Shown: positions 27,646 to 37,850, counted from the first letter of the stretch. The stretch: 64,000 bases of DNA from Jeotgalibacillus salarius (GCF_004405125.1 NZ_SORX01000002.1:124001-188000); one strand, 5' to 3'. The notes: generated by a model not told the origin, from the sequence alone. A program made the numbers and translations.

Positions 27646-27766
27646 TAAGATTGTATATTTTTCAATTTTTCTAATTGATTAGTAAATGTCATGAAGTCTT
27701 CCGAAAAATTTGGAGGATCCTGAAAAGACAAAGTGAGAAAAGAAATAGCAAGAGGAGGTGAATACG

Positions 27767-29326
27767 ATGGGACAATTCGAAATTACCTCCATTTTGCTTG
27801 GCATTATCGTCGGTGTGGTTGTTGGTTATTTGGTACACAAATTCATGATGGATGCTAAAGTTGGCGGTGCTAAAGGGACTGTTGACCAAATCCTGGAAAA
27901 CGGGAAACGCGAAGCAGAAGCACTTAAAAAAGAAGCACTGCTTGAAGCGAAGGATGAAAATCATAAGCTTCGTTCAGAAATTGAAGCAGAACTCCGTGAA
28001 CGCAGAAATGAATTGCAAAAGCAGGAAAACCGCCTTATGCAGCGGGAAGAAAACTTAGATCGCAAAGATGACTCGCTTAATAAGCGGGAGTCAATGCAGG
28101 AACGTAAAGATCAATCCTTGCATGAAAAACAACAACATATTGAAGAGATGGAAAGCAAAGTGGAGGAGATGGTTCAAAAGCAAGAACTCGAACTTGAACG
28201 TGTATCTGCACTGACGCGTGAAGAAGCGAAGGCAATTATACTGGATCAGGTTGAGAAAGAACTGTCTCAGGACATTGCAATTATGGTGAAAGAACAGGAA
28301 AACCGTGCTAAGGAAGAGTCAGAAAAGAAAGCAAGAGAGATCTTGTCACTGGCAATTCAAAGATGTGCGGCTGACCATGTAGCTGAAACCACTGTTTCCG
28401 TCGTAAACCTGCCGAATGATGAAATGAAAGGCCGCATCATCGGAAGGGAAGGACGTAACATTAGAACATTGGAAACGCTGACAGGAATCGATTTAATCAT
28501 TGATGATACTCCTGAGGCTGTTATCCTATCCGGGTTTGATCCAATCAGAAGAGAAACGGCCCGTATTGCACTTGAAAAACTTGTACAGGACGGTCGAATT
28601 CACCCTGCAAGAATTGAAGAAATGGTGGATAAAGCACGTCGGGAAGTGGACGAGCATATCCGGGAAATTGGTGAGCAGACCACATTCGATGTGGGAGCAC
28701 ATGGACTTCATCCGGATCTGATTAAGGTTCTCGGCCGATTGAAATACCGTACGAGTTATGGTCAGAATGTATTAAAGCATTCTACTGAAGTTGCCTACCT
28801 GTCAGGACTTCTGGCAGCCGAGCTTGGAGAAGATGTAACGTTAGCAAGAAGAGCGGGACTACTTCATGATATCGGGAAAGCAATTGATCACGAAGTGGAA
28901 GGCAGCCACGTTGAAATAGGCGTAGAACTTGCCACTAAGTACAAAGAACATCCGGTTGTGATTAACAGTATTGCTTCTCACCACGGTGATTATGAAGCTA
29001 CTTCAGTTATTGCAGTACTCGTTGCTGCTGCAGATGCGCTCTCAGCAGCCCGCCCCGGAGCAAGAAGCGAAACGCTTGAGAACTATATTAAAAGACTTGA
29101 GCGTCTTGAGGAGATTTCAGAAGGTTACGAGGGAGTAGAAAAATCATTTGCAATTCAGGCTGGCAGAGAAATACGCATTATGGTCCGCCCTGAGCAGATT
29201 GATGATTTGACTGCACACCGACTCGCCCGTGATATCCGCAAACAGATCGAAGAAGAACTGAATTATCCGGGTCACATAAAAGTGACGGTAATCAGAGAAA
29301 CAAGAGCTGTTGAATACGCAAAATAA
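27767..29326 (+). CDS. rny: Ribonuclease Y
   Basis: Membrane-anchored endoribonuclease that starts bulk mRNA turnover. One N-terminal transmembrane helix (about residues 5-27), a long charged coiled coil rich in E, K and Q (to about 200), a KH domain ([15 protein letters not shown]), and an HD domain with the catalytic [10 protein letters not shown]. 519 residues. The upstream GTG at 27758 lies within the SD AGGAGGTG, so the ATG at 27767 is chosen. B. subtilis has pbpX between recA and rny; that gene is missing here. Confidence 0.96.
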   Translation: MGQFEITSILLGIIVGVVVGYLVHKFMMDAKVGGAKGTVDQILENGKREAEALKKEALLEAKDENHKLRSEIEAELRERRNELQKQENRLMQREENLDRKDDSLNKRESMQERKDQSLHEKQQHIEEMESKVEEMVQKQELELERVSALTREEAKAIILDQVEKELSQDIAIMVKEQENRAKEESEKKAREILSLAIQRCAADHVAETTVSVVNLPNDEMKGRIIGREGRNIRTLETLTGIDLIIDDTPEAVILSGFDPIRRETARIALEKLVQDGRIHPARIEEMVDKARREVDEHIREIGEQTTFDVGAHGLHPDLIKVLGRLKYRTSYGQNVLKHSTEVAYLSGLLAAELGEDVTLARRAGLLHDIGKAIDHEVEGSHVEIGVELATKYKEHPVVINSIASHHGDYEATSVIAVLVAAADALSAARPGARSETLENYIKRLERLEEISEGYEGVEKSFAIQAGREIRIMVRPEQIDDLTAHRLARDIRKQIEEELNYPGHIKVTVIRETRAVEYAK

Positions 29327-29366
29327 TAAAGGCGATGTACCGTATATGGTGCATCGCTTTATTAAT
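29325..29366 (+). terminator. Hairpin overlapping the rny stop region
   Basis: AATAAAGGCGATGTACC / GGTGCATCGCTTTATT form a long stem (one G-U). The T-rich tail is weak, so it may be a 3' stabiliser as much as a terminator. Confidence 0.65.
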
Positions 29367-29376
29367 TTGAACTGAC

Positions 29377-29396
29377 TTCCGGCCAAGTCGCCGGAA
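29377..29396 (+). repeat. Small GC-rich hairpin upstream of ymdB
   Basis: Perfect TTCCGGC-CAAGTC-GCCGGAA, no T tract, about 95 bases before ymdB. Role unknown. Confidence 0.4.
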
Positions 29397-29488
29397 TATA
29401 AAGGTCTTGTCGTTGATAAAGTTGTAACGGCTCTATTTTCATGCTAAAGTTTAGCTGAATAAAGTACATCAATAGGAAGTGGACTAAA

Positions 29489-30280
29489 ATGAAAATACTT
29501 TTTATTGGAGATGTAGTAGGATCTCCTGGAAGAGAAATGATAGATGAATACCTTCCGAAACTGAAAGAAAAATACGAACCTCATGCAACAATCGTGAATG
29601 GCGAAAACGCTGCATCCGGAAGAGGAATTACACAACCAATTTACGATCAGCTGCTTAGTGCAGGCGCAGATATGATTACACTTGGAAATCACACATGGGA
29701 CAATAAAGATTTGTTCAACTTTATTGATAAAGCCGATCAGCTTGTTCGACCATTAAATTACCCACAGGGTGCACCAGGTAAGGGGATCCGCTATTTACAG
29801 GCAGGGAGTGCTGAAGTTGCAGTAATCAATGCCCTGGGAAGGACCTTTATGAATCCGGTTGATGACCCTTTCCCTGCTGTAAGACGTGCAGTCGTCGAAG
29901 CTAAAAGACAGACACCATTTGTCTTTGTTGACTTTCATGCTGAAGCTACAAGTGAAAAGCAGGCGATGGGTTGGTATTTAGATGGTAAAGCATCTGCAGT
30001 CGTTGGTACGCATACGCATATACAGACTTCTGACAATCGTATACTTCCAGAGGGTACGGCTTATTTATCAGATGTGGGCATGACCGGTCCGTATGATGCA
30101 ATCTTAGGTATGGAAAAAGAAGCTGTCTTAAAGCGGTTTGTCACAGGCTTGCCATCACGGTTTGAAGTGCCTAAAACCGGCAGAACATTATTAAGTGGCT
30201 GTCTTATTACCTTGGATAGAAAAACCGGCAAAGCAGATTCTATTGAGCGCATTTTAATAAACGAAGATCATCCGCTTTAA
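29489..30280 (+). CDS. ymdB: Metallophosphodiesterase YmdB
   Basis: Calcineurin-like phosphodiesterase of 263 residues; in B. subtilis YmdB cleaves cyclic AMP and affects the choice between biofilm and motility and nanotube formation. Metal-binding segments are plain: FIGDVVGSPGREM, NGENAASGRGI, TLGNHTWDN, DFHAEATSEKQAMGW and GTHTHIQTSDN. The ATG has AGGAAGTGG upstream. It follows rny as in B. subtilis but has its own leader here. Confidence 0.94.
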   Translation: MKILFIGDVVGSPGREMIDEYLPKLKEKYEPHATIVNGENAASGRGITQPIYDQLLSAGADMITLGNHTWDNKDLFNFIDKADQLVRPLNYPQGAPGKGIRYLQAGSAEVAVINALGRTFMNPVDDPFPAVRRAVVEAKRQTPFVFVDFHAEATSEKQAMGWYLDGKASAVVGTHTHIQTSDNRILPEGTAYLSDVGMTGPYDAILGMEKEAVLKRFVTGLPSRFEVPKTGRTLLSGCLITLDRKTGKADSIERILINEDHPL

Positions 30281-30325
30281 AAATACACAACATTACCGCA
30301 GAGCCTATGCATAACTTCTTCCGAA

Positions 30326-30334
30326 AACGAATAT
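30326..30334 (+). promoter_or_regulatory. Sigma-H-like -10 element before spoVS
   Basis: AACGAATAT fits the sigma-H -10 pattern RnnGAATww, and spoVS is a sigma-H gene in B. subtilis. I find no convincing -35 partner, so this is weak. Confidence 0.25.
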
Positions 30335-30384
30335 AGTGAATGGACACTAGCGCATGTTAGCGGTTGAGGAAGGGAGATCTGCAG

Positions 30385-30645
30385 TTGAATGTATTAAAAG
30401 TATCATCAAAATCTAATCCAAATTCAGTGGCAGGTGCATTAGCAGGAGTTTTAAGGGAAAAAGGGTTCGTAGAAGTACAGGCAATCGGAGCTGGAGCACT
30501 GAATCAAGCTGTTAAAGCTGTCGCAATATCCCGGGGTTTTGTTGCTCCCTCAGGTATTGATCTGATCTGCATCCCTGCTTTCACAGATATTCTGATTGAT
30601 GGCGAAGAAAGAACGGCAATCAAATTAATCATCGAACCGAGATAA
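30385..30645 (+). CDS. spoVS: Stage V sporulation protein S
   Basis: Small Alba-like protein of 86 residues, strongly conserved (VSSKSNPNSVAGALAGVL, GAGALNQAVKAVAISRGF, IDLICIPAFTDI). It affects septation and coat assembly during sporulation. The open frame begins at 30364, but the TTG at 30385 has AGGGAG eight bases upstream and gives exactly the family length. Followed by a terminator. Confidence 0.95.
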   Translation: MNVLKVSSKSNPNSVAGALAGVLREKGFVEVQAIGAGALNQAVKAVAISRGFVAPSGIDLICIPAFTDILIDGEERTAIKLIIEPR

Positions 30646-30650
30646 TAGGG

Positions 30651-30684
30651 AAGCTGTTGTACAATTGTACAGCAGCTTTTTATG
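30651..30684 (+). terminator. Terminator after spoVS
   Basis: AAGCTGTTGTAC / GTACAGCAGCTT (one G-U) with loop AATT, followed by T residues. Confidence 0.88.
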
Positions 30685-30834
30685 TTGACTTTAATTTTAT
30701 TATGTAAACTAATATTCGTTCGAAGGACTGAATTTATACGCGGTACTGACAAAAAGATGTGCCTCCCTTGCAAACATGATAAAATGTACAATGATGAAAT
30801 GAGACATAATGTGTAATTGAAGGAGAGAGATAGA

Positions 30835-32580
30835 ATGAAACAGCAGCTTTCCTGGAAAGTTGGCGGACAGCAGGGAGAAGGGATTGAAAGTACAGGCGAA
30901 ATCTTCTCTATGGCAATGAACCGTCTAGGTTATTTTTTATATGGCTACCGCCATTTTTCTTCAAGAATTAAAGGTGGACATACAAACAATAAAATCAGAG
31001 TAAGTACAACTAGAGTAAGAGCGGTGGAAGACCGCCTGGATATATTAGTAGCATTTGACCAGGAGACGATTGATGTCAACTACCACGAGATGAATAGTGA
31101 CGGCATTATTATAGCAGATGCAAAATTTAAACCTGTAAACCCTGAAGATTGTGAGGCTCAATTAATTGTTGTGCCTTTTACAGAAATTGCTTCTGGACTC
31201 GGTACTTCACTCATGAAGAATATGGTGGCAATTGGTTCAACTTGCGCAATCATGGATCTGCCTTTTGAAGTATTCACAGGTGTGCTCCAGGAAACATTCA
31301 AACGTAAAGGCGAAGTCGTTGTGCAGAAAAACATGGAGGCAATTGAAGCCGGTTTTAACACAGCCTCAGAGCTCCTTGGCAGTAAAAGAGGTTCCCATAA
31401 GCTTGATGAAGCAGACGGTGTTCAGAGGATGTATATGATAGGTAATGACGCAATCGCGCTTGGCGCAATTGCAGCCGGTGTCAGATTTATGGCTGCCTAT
31501 CCGATTACACCGGCATCTGAAATTATGGAATACTTAATCAAAAAATTGCCTGCTCTTGGAGGAGCAGTCATTCAGACTGAAGATGAAATCGCTGCAGCTA
31601 CAATGGCGATTGGATCAAATTATGCAGGTGTCAGGGCATTTACAGCTTCTGCCGGCCCTGGCTTATCGTTAATGATGGAGTCTATTGGTTTATCAGGTAT
31701 GACAGAGCAACCGCTTGTCATCGTAGATACACAGCGTGGAGGACCTTCTACAGGGCTTCCTACTAAGCAGGAACAGTCTGACCTGATGCAGATGATTTAT
31801 GGCACTCACGGAGACATTCCTAAGATTGTTCTGGCACCAAGTACTGCGGAAGAAGCTTTTTATGACACCATTGATGCTTTCAATCTTGCAGAAGAATTTC
31901 AGTGTCCGGTTATCGTTCTTTCCGACCTGCAACTTTCTCTTGGTAAACAGTCTGTAGATCCGCTGAATTACGCTAAAGTTCAAATTGGCCGCGGGAAGCT
32001 GGTAAATGATGCAGTAGAATTAGATGAACTGGAACCCATGCAGTACTTTAAACGCTATGAGGTGACTGAAGATGGCGTTTCAAAACGTGTGCTGCCAGGG
32101 ATGAAAAATGGTATTCATCACGTAACTGGTGTTGAACATGATGAAACCGGGAAACCATCAGAATCTTCGCTGAACCGTCAGATGCAAATGGATAAGCGGA
32201 TGAGAAAGCTGAATGATGTCACGCTTCATAAAGCAGTGGACATTGATAATTCTATTCATGGAGAAGCGGATATTCTGCTAGTAGGATTCAATTCGACAAG
32301 AGGTGCTTTAGAAGAAGCTCAGGAAAGACTTGAGGCTGGTGGATTAAAAGTAAACCATGCCCATATCAGATTATTGCACCCATTCCCGACAGAAAAGCTG
32401 GCACCACTGATGGAGAGAGCAGAGAAAGTAATCGTGGCTGAACATAATGCTACGGGTCAACTTGCATCACTAATCAAGATGAATGTTGGAATGGCATCGA
32501 AAATTCATAGTCTGAAGAAATATGATGGCACGCCATTTCTGCCTTCAGAGGTTGAATTGTTAACGAAGGAGCTGGTTTAA
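30835..32580 (+). CDS. korA: 2-oxoacid:acceptor oxidoreductase, fused gamma-alpha subunit
   Basis: Part of a two-subunit 2-oxoglutarate (or pyruvate) ferredoxin oxidoreductase. The N-terminal 190 residues are the gamma domain (WKVGGQQGEGIESTGEIF, SSRIKGGHTNNKIRVS); from about 200 the alpha domain begins (GNDAIALGAIAAGVRFMAAY, PITPASEIMEYL), and a transketolase-C-like part ends the chain (AEHNATGQLASLIKMN). 581 residues. The ATG follows AAGGAGAG by seven to eight bases. korB starts at the next base after the stop. Substrate choice between 2-oxoglutarate and pyruvate is not fixed by sequence reading. Confidence 0.88.
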   Translation: MKQQLSWKVGGQQGEGIESTGEIFSMAMNRLGYFLYGYRHFSSRIKGGHTNNKIRVSTTRVRAVEDRLDILVAFDQETIDVNYHEMNSDGIIIADAKFKPVNPEDCEAQLIVVPFTEIASGLGTSLMKNMVAIGSTCAIMDLPFEVFTGVLQETFKRKGEVVVQKNMEAIEAGFNTASELLGSKRGSHKLDEADGVQRMYMIGNDAIALGAIAAGVRFMAAYPITPASEIMEYLIKKLPALGGAVIQTEDEIAAATMAIGSNYAGVRAFTASAGPGLSLMMESIGLSGMTEQPLVIVDTQRGGPSTGLPTKQEQSDLMQMIYGTHGDIPKIVLAPSTAEEAFYDTIDAFNLAEEFQCPVIVLSDLQLSLGKQSVDPLNYAKVQIGRGKLVNDAVELDELEPMQYFKRYEVTEDGVSKRVLPGMKNGIHHVTGVEHDETGKPSESSLNRQMQMDKRMRKLNDVTLHKAVDIDNSIHGEADILLVGFNSTRGALEEAQERLEAGGLKVNHAHIRLLHPFPTEKLAPLMERAEKVIVAEHNATGQLASLIKMNVGMASKIHSLKKYDGTPFLPSEVELLTKELV

Positions 32581-33447
32581 TTGGTTACATTCAAAGACTT
32601 CAGAAATAATGTGAAACCTAACTGGTGTCCCGGATGTGGAGACTTTTCAGTACAGGCAGCGATTCAGCGGGCTTCAGCGAATGTAGGTTTAACACCTGAA
32701 AACCTGGCAGTTGTTTCAGGAATTGGCTGCTCAGGAAGAATTTCAGGCTATATTAATTCTTACGGATTCCACAGTATTCATGGTCGTGCGCTTCCGCTCG
32801 CACAAGGTGTTAAAATGGCTAACAGGGACTTGACAGTCATTGCATCAGGCGGAGATGGAGACGGATTTGCAATTGGCCTTGGACATACAATTCACGCAAT
32901 CAGAAGAAACATAGATATGACGTATATCGTGATGGATAATCAAATATACGGTTTAACAAAAGGACAGACGTCGCCCAGATCTTCAGCAGGATTCAAAACG
33001 AAGTCAACTCCAAAAGGAGCCATTGAACCATCTATTAATCCAATGGAAATGGCACTGACCTCCGGAGGGACATTTGTGGCTCAGGGTTTTTCGTCAGATT
33101 TAAAAGAGCTGACAAGTCTAATCGAGCAGGGGCTTAATCATAAAGGGTTTTCATTAATTAACGTGTTTAGTCCATGTGTGACCTATAACAAAGTTAATAC
33201 GTATGACTGGTTTAAAGAAAACCTGGTCAAGCTTTCTGAAGTTGAAGATTACGATGCTCATAATAAAGAGGCTGCTATGCAGACATTGATGAAGCATGAT
33301 GGACTAGTGACCGGTTTGATTTATCAGGATATTGAGCAGCCTTCCTATCAGGAACTGATTGACGGTTATGACGAAAAACCATTAAGTGCCCAAAACCTTC
33401 AGCTGGATGAAAATTATTTTAATGATCTTGTGAAAGAATTCATGTAG
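32581..33447 (+). CDS. korB: 2-oxoacid:acceptor oxidoreductase, beta subunit
   Basis: Thiamine-diphosphate-binding catalytic partner of the preceding gene, 288 residues. NWCPGCGDFSVQAA and SGIGCSGRISGY carry the conserved cysteines, and ASGGDGDGFAIGLGHTIHA with MDNQIYGLTKGQ is the TPP/metal motif. TTG start placed directly after the korA stop, with GGAG seven to eight bases upstream inside korA. It needs a ferredoxin not seen in the window. Confidence 0.9.
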   Translation: MVTFKDFRNNVKPNWCPGCGDFSVQAAIQRASANVGLTPENLAVVSGIGCSGRISGYINSYGFHSIHGRALPLAQGVKMANRDLTVIASGGDGDGFAIGLGHTIHAIRRNIDMTYIVMDNQIYGLTKGQTSPRSSAGFKTKSTPKGAIEPSINPMEMALTSGGTFVAQGFSSDLKELTSLIEQGLNHKGFSLINVFSPCVTYNKVNTYDWFKENLVKLSEVEDYDAHNKEAAMQTLMKHDGLVTGLIYQDIEQPSYQELIDGYDEKPLSAQNLQLDENYFNDLVKEFM

Positions 33448-33453
33448 GCATGC

Positions 33454-33482
33454 ATGCGCACGTGACTAACGTGCGCATTTCT
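33454..33482 (+). terminator. Hairpin after korB
   Basis: Perfect ATGCGCACGT-GACTA-ACGTGCGCAT, followed by only three T residues; a probable but weak terminator. Confidence 0.55.
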
Positions 33483-33699
33483 GTGATTACATAATAGTTG
33501 ATAGCTTAATTTAGTCAATTTAACGACAACCGGAGCGATCATGTTGTCAGTAAGCTTTTTAACATTTATACTTAAATAACATGGGTTTTTTAAACCATAC
33601 GTTCAGGCTGTGATCGTCTCCATGATTGACTTGCCAAAATAATCGCAAGTCATCTGCTGAATGATAACAGGGCTGATCAGAAAGAAAGGGGACATTAAG

Positions 33700-35244
33700 A
33701 TGAATGAAGAGCAGCGCCTTGCAAATCAAGATGCCACTCAGACATCTCAGGGACAGAAGAAAGAAAAAGATTACAGTCAATACTTTCAAACTGTCTACAG
33801 CCCGCCATCATTAAAAGATGCCAAAAGACGCGGTAAAGAAGATGTGAATTATCATGAAGATTTTAAAATAGATCAAACATTGCAGGGTATGGGTGAAGGA
33901 CGCAAATTTTATATTCGCACATACGGCTGCCAGATGAATGAGCACGATACTGAAGTAATGGCAGGGATCTTTCTTCAGCTTGGATATGAACCGACTGATA
34001 CAACTGAAGACGCAGACGTCATTCTGTTGAACACTTGCGCAATCCGCGAAAATGCAGAAAACAAAGTGTTTGGAGAAATCGGTCACCTGAAGCCTTTGAA
34101 ACTTGAGAAACCGGATCTGCTGATTGGTGTATGCGGATGCATGTCTCAGGAAGAGTCAGTCGTTAATAAAATACTAAAGACACATCCTCACATTGATATG
34201 ATCTTTGGAACTCATAACATACACAGACTGCCAAATATCCTGAGCGAAGCATATATGAGTAAAGAAATGGTTGTTGAAGTATGGTCTAAGGAAGGCGATG
34301 TAATTGAGAATCTTCCTAAGGTCAGAAAAGGAGCGATAAAAGGCTGGGTAAACATTATGTACGGCTGTGATAAATTTTGTACATATTGTATTGTTCCTTA
34401 TACGAGAGGAAAAGAGCGAAGCCGCAGACCCGAGGATATCATTCAGGAGGTCAGGCACCTGGCTGCTCAGGGTTATCAGGAAGTTACGCTTCTCGGACAG
34501 AACGTTAATGCTTATGGAAAAGACTTGAAAGATAATGAGTATGGTCTTGGTGAATTGATGGATGAATTGCGTAAAATTGATATCCCAAGAATTCGGTTCA
34601 CTACCAGTCATCCGCGTGACTTTGATGATTACCTGATCGAAGTGCTTGCAAAGGGAGGCAACCTTGTTGAGCATATTCATCTGCCTGTTCAGCACGGATC
34701 TTCGGAAGTGTTGAAATTAATGGCAAGAAAATATACGCGCGAGCAGTTCCTGACACTCGTTAAAAAAATCAGAACTGCAATCCCTCATGCTGTATTGACA
34801 ACCGATATTATTGTCGGTTTTCCAAATGAAACAGAAGAACAGTTTGAAGAAACTTTATCTTTGTATAAAGAAGTAGGTTTTGAAACTGCATTTACGTACA
34901 TTTACTCTCCACGTGATGGGACACCAGCAGCGAGGATGACGGATAATGTACCAATGGACGTGAAGAAAGCCCGTTTACAGCGTCTGAATAATCTAGTGAA
35001 TGATATGTCTCTCACAGCGATGAAAAAGCTGGAAGGACAGACGATGGAAGTATTGGTAGAAGGTGAAAGCCGTAAAAACCCTGAAGTTCTTTCAGGTTAT
35101 ACTAGAACGAGCAAACTCGTAAATTTCAAAGCACCAAAACATGTAATCGGAAAAAGAGTAACGGTAAAAATTACTGATGCTAAAACCTGGAGCCTTAACG
35201 GTGAACTGGTAGTAGCAGAGGAACCTGCAGGGGTGAATGGATAA
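33700..35244 (+). CDS. miaB: tRNA-2-methylthio-N6-dimethylallyladenosine synthase
   Basis: Radical-SAM methylthiotransferase that adds the 2-methylthio group at A37 of tRNA, acting after MiaA (also in this window). N-terminal UPF0004 domain with its three cysteines ([37 protein letters not shown]), the radical-SAM site [20 protein letters not shown], and a TRAM domain at the end. 514 residues with a roughly 65-residue N-terminal extension typical of Bacillales. The ATG at 33700 has AAAGGGG upstream. Confidence 0.96.
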   Translation: MNEEQRLANQDATQTSQGQKKEKDYSQYFQTVYSPPSLKDAKRRGKEDVNYHEDFKIDQTLQGMGEGRKFYIRTYGCQMNEHDTEVMAGIFLQLGYEPTDTTEDADVILLNTCAIRENAENKVFGEIGHLKPLKLEKPDLLIGVCGCMSQEESVVNKILKTHPHIDMIFGTHNIHRLPNILSEAYMSKEMVVEVWSKEGDVIENLPKVRKGAIKGWVNIMYGCDKFCTYCIVPYTRGKERSRRPEDIIQEVRHLAAQGYQEVTLLGQNVNAYGKDLKDNEYGLGELMDELRKIDIPRIRFTTSHPRDFDDYLIEVLAKGGNLVEHIHLPVQHGSSEVLKLMARKYTREQFLTLVKKIRTAIPHAVLTTDIIVGFPNETEEQFEETLSLYKEVGFETAFTYIYSPRDGTPAARMTDNVPMDVKKARLQRLNNLVNDMSLTAMKKLEGQTMEVLVEGESRKNPEVLSGYTRTSKLVNFKAPKHVIGKRVTVKITDAKTWSLNGELVVAEEPAGVNG

Positions 35245-35679
35245 ATGGAAAACAAATATACAAAAAAAGACATTATAGCAAGAGCTAAAGAACTTGCACA
35301 GATGATTACAGAAACAGAAGAAGTGGATTTCTTTAAGCGTGCGGAGTCTCAGATTCAGGAAAACCAAAAAATCAGAGAAAAAATTGCAAGCCTGAGAAGC
35401 CTTCAAAAACAGGCTGTTAACTTTCAGCATTACGGCAAACACGAAGCGCTAAAAATGATTGAAACTAAAATCGAGAAGGTTGAAAAAGAAATTGATGAAA
35501 TTCCGATTGTTCAGGAATTTAAACAATCTCAAACAGAAGTCAATGATCTGCTTCAGATGGTCGCAAACACTGTATCAAATACAGTGACTGATGAAATAAT
35601 TCGTCAGACTGGCGGAGATATTTTAAAAGGTGAAACAGGCGCTCAGGTTAAAAATGGTCCTGGCAGCAGCTGCTCATGA
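35245..35679 (+). CDS. ricA: RicA (YmcA), Y-complex subunit
   Basis: YlbF/YmcA family helical protein, 144 residues. With RicT and RicF it forms the complex that promotes RNase Y-dependent mRNA maturation, sporulation, competence and biofilms. The sequence is charged and helical (RAKELAQMITETEEVDFFKR, AESQIQENQKIREK) and ends GSSCS; Ric proteins are known to hold iron-sulfur clusters. The ATG directly follows the miaB stop, so the two are coupled. Its partner enzyme RNase Y is encoded 6 kb upstream. Confidence 0.92.
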   Translation: MENKYTKKDIIARAKELAQMITETEEVDFFKRAESQIQENQKIREKIASLRSLQKQAVNFQHYGKHEALKMIETKIEKVEKEIDEIPIVQEFKQSQTEVNDLLQMVANTVSNTVTDEIIRQTGGDILKGETGAQVKNGPGSSCS

Positions 35680-35686
35680 CGCAGAT

Positions 35687-35720
35687 AAAAAAGCAGGTAC
35701 TTCGGTATCTGCTTTTTTCT
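35687..35720 (+). terminator. Terminator after ricA
   Basis: AAAAAAGCAGGTAC-TTCG-GTATCTGCTTTTTT, a strong stem with a UUCG tetraloop. Confidence 0.92.
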
Positions 35721-35739
35721 ATGTATTAAGTTCTGAAAA

Positions 35740-35768
35740 TTGACAATGATCTTAATATTTGATAAAAA
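35740..35768 (+). promoter_or_regulatory. Candidate promoter of the aldehyde dehydrogenase gene
   Basis: TTGACA (35740-35745), 17 bases, TAAAAA (35763-35768). The leader then contains a small hairpin AGCTCT-TTT-AGAGCT (35778-35792) followed by TTTATTTT, and the cre site. Confidence 0.45.
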
Positions 35769-35809
35769 TGGAGTATAGCTCTTTTAGAGCTTTTATTTTC
35801 CTGTCGAAA

Positions 35810-35823
35810 TGAAAGCGATTACA
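35810..35823. promoter_or_regulatory. Catabolite-responsive element (cre)
   Basis: TGAAAGCGATTACA fits the consensus TGWAANCGNTNWCA at every defined position. It lies about 45 bases downstream of the candidate -10, where CcpA binding would block elongation. Confidence 0.8.
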
Positions 35824-35873
35824 TAAAAGGAGGGCAGGGCTGATTTTTCACAAAAAATAAGGGGGACAAACGA

Positions 35874-37394
35874 ATGACATATGCAAATCCGAATACAGAT
35901 GGATCACTAGTAAACTTTAAGGAAAAATACGATAACTACATAGGGGGAGAGTGGGTTGCGCCTGTAAAAGGGCAATACTTCGACAATCCGTCTCCGGTAG
36001 ATGGTAAAACGTTCTGTCAGGTTGCACGTTCGACTGAAGAAGATATTGAAAAAGCACTGGATGCTGCTCATGCAGCTAAAGATGCATGGGGCAAAACATC
36101 AGTTACAGAAAGATCGATTATCCTTAATAAGATTGCAGATCGTATGGAAGAAAACCTGGAAATGCTTGCAGTAGCTGAAACGTGGGAGAATGGCAAAGCA
36201 GTTCGTGAAACACTTAACGCGGATCTTCCTCTTGCAATCGATCACTTCAGATATTTTGCCGGCGTCATTCGTGCTCAGGAAGGCACTTTAGGCGAGATTG
36301 ATCATGATACTGTTGCCTATCACTTCCATGAGCCACTGGGAGTAGTGGGTCAGATTATCCCTTGGAACTTCCCGCTATTGATGGCAGTGTGGAAACTTGC
36401 ACCTGCCCTGGCTGCAGGTAACTGTATTGTTCTGAAGCCTGCGGAGCAGACTCCATCTTCAATTCTTGTTTTAATGGAGCTTGTTGGAGATCTTCTGCCT
36501 AAGGGTGTACTCAATATTGTCAACGGATTTGGTCTGGAAGCAGGTAAACCGCTTGCATCAAGTAAACGTATTGCGAAAATTGCATTCACAGGTGAAACAA
36601 CAACTGGACGTATGATCATGGAATATGCTTCTCAAAACCTGATTCCGGTAACTCTTGAGCTCGGAGGGAAATCCCCGAATATCTTCTTTAAAGATATCAT
36701 GGATCAGGATGATGAATTTGTAGATAAAGCGGTGGAAGGATTATTGATGTTTGCGCTGAACCAGGGTGAAGTGTGTACGTGTCCTTCAAGAGCGCTCGTT
36801 CATGAAGACATATACGATGAGTTCATGGCAAGAGTAGTGAAGCGCGTAAAAGAAATAAACACAGGGAATCCACTCGATCCTAATACAATGATGGGTGCCC
36901 AGGCTTCAACTGAACAAATGGAGAAGATCCAGTCTTATCTTCAAATCGGTAAAGAAGAAGGAGCCGAGCTTGTTACAGGTGGAGAAATTAACAAAAAAGA
37001 AGGGGAGTTTGCTGAAGGATATTACATTCAGCCGACAATCTTCAAAGGTACAAATGATATGAGAATCTTCCAGGAAGAAATTTTTGGGCCGGTTCTATCT
37101 GTAACAACATTTAAGACGGATGAAGAAGCGATGGAAATTGCGAATGATACATTGTATGGACTGGGTGCAGGGATCTGGACCAGAAATGTTAATACAGCGT
37201 ACAGATTCGGAAGAGGTATACAGGCCGGCCGTGTCTGGACAAACTGTTATCACCAATATCCGGCACATGCAGCGTTTGGCGGCTATAAGATGTCCGGTAT
37301 TGGCCGTGAAAATCACAAGATGATGCTGGATCACTATCAGCAGACAAAAAATATGCTGGTCAGCTACAGCCCTACGAAATTAGGGTTCTTCTAA
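35874..37394 (+). CDS. NAD-dependent aldehyde dehydrogenase (ExaC/AcoD-like)
   Basis: Oxidises an aliphatic aldehyde, probably acetaldehyde or a similar alcohol breakdown product, to the acid. 506 residues. Conserved blocks: [38 protein letters not shown], the general-base Glu in [11 protein letters not shown], and the catalytic cysteine region [13 protein letters not shown], whose CTC form marks the ExaC/AcoD group. SD-like AAGGGGG six bases before the ATG. It lies between ricA and cotE, outside the conserved gene order, with its own promoter, cre site and terminator. Confidence 0.9.
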   Translation: MTYANPNTDGSLVNFKEKYDNYIGGEWVAPVKGQYFDNPSPVDGKTFCQVARSTEEDIEKALDAAHAAKDAWGKTSVTERSIILNKIADRMEENLEMLAVAETWENGKAVRETLNADLPLAIDHFRYFAGVIRAQEGTLGEIDHDTVAYHFHEPLGVVGQIIPWNFPLLMAVWKLAPALAAGNCIVLKPAEQTPSSILVLMELVGDLLPKGVLNIVNGFGLEAGKPLASSKRIAKIAFTGETTTGRMIMEYASQNLIPVTLELGGKSPNIFFKDIMDQDDEFVDKAVEGLLMFALNQGEVCTCPSRALVHEDIYDEFMARVVKRVKEINTGNPLDPNTMMGAQASTEQMEKIQSYLQIGKEEGAELVTGGEINKKEGEFAEGYYIQPTIFKGTNDMRIFQEEIFGPVLSVTTFKTDEEAMEIANDTLYGLGAGIWTRNVNTAYRFGRGIQAGRVWTNCYHQYPAHAAFGGYKMSGIGRENHKMMLDHYQQTKNMLVSYSPTKLGFF

Positions 37395-37405
37395 AATTAA
37401 ATGTG

Positions 37406-37440
37406 AACGGCTTCAGTTTTAGCACTGAAGCCGTTTTATT
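37406..37440 (+). terminator. Terminator after the aldehyde dehydrogenase
   Basis: AACGGCTTCAGT / ACTGAAGCCGTT with loop TTTTAG-type and TTATT tail. Confidence 0.85.
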
Positions 37441-37508
37441 ATGTGAATTGTTTAAATAGCCAGATTAAGGGTAAAAAATGTTAAACCGATTCATATAGGA
37501 GGAATACC

Positions 37509-37850
37509 ATGGAACATCATTTGCAAGCATACTTTAAAAATGAAAGTGATGCAGAAACCACATTGGCTAAACTACAGCGCTGTCCGATCAGAGATGCAAG
37601 AATTGATTCAATTCCGGACACTGACAGTAATCCGTTTCTATTGCCGGCATTAAGTTTCAGTTCCAGCTCCACACCAAGCGCAGGCATTATCACTGATCGT
37701 GATGTCGTCAGTCAGGCAGAGTCATCTGAAGCGTTTCATTACATTTTAGAGTTCTATGTAAAGGAAGAAGACAAAAAAGAAGCACTGTCTATTTTAAGTA
37801 AAACTGAAGCGCATCTGGATAAGGATGCATATGATAAAAACAACAAATAA
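37509..37850 (+). CDS. Uncharacterised 113-residue protein
   Basis: I do not recognise a family. The protein has two similar strand-helix halves, HHLQAYFKNESDAETTLAKL and HYILEFYVKEEDKKEALSIL, separated by a serine/proline-rich middle (LPALSFSSSSTPSAG). This suggests a ferredoxin-like or stress-protein-like fold. No signal peptide or membrane segment. TAGGAGG-type SD is clear, so translation is likely. It lies behind the aldehyde dehydrogenase with its own leader and faces the LacI-type gene across a shared palindromic terminator. Confidence 0.65.
   Translation: MEHHLQAYFKNESDAETTLAKLQRCPIRDARIDSIPDTDSNPFLLPALSFSSSSTPSAGIITDRDVVSQAESSEAFHYILEFYVKEEDKKEALSILSKTEAHLDKDAYDKNNK

Noticed and set aside
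33627-33652. TGACTTGC / GCAAGTCA inverted repeat before miaB
   Set aside because: Eight base pairs with a ten-base loop, no T tract and no link to a known regulator; could be chance in AT-rich DNA.
34174-34695. 173-codon frame antisense to miaB
   Set aside because: It lies wholly inside miaB, has no ribosome site or recognisable motif, and follows codon-shadow composition.
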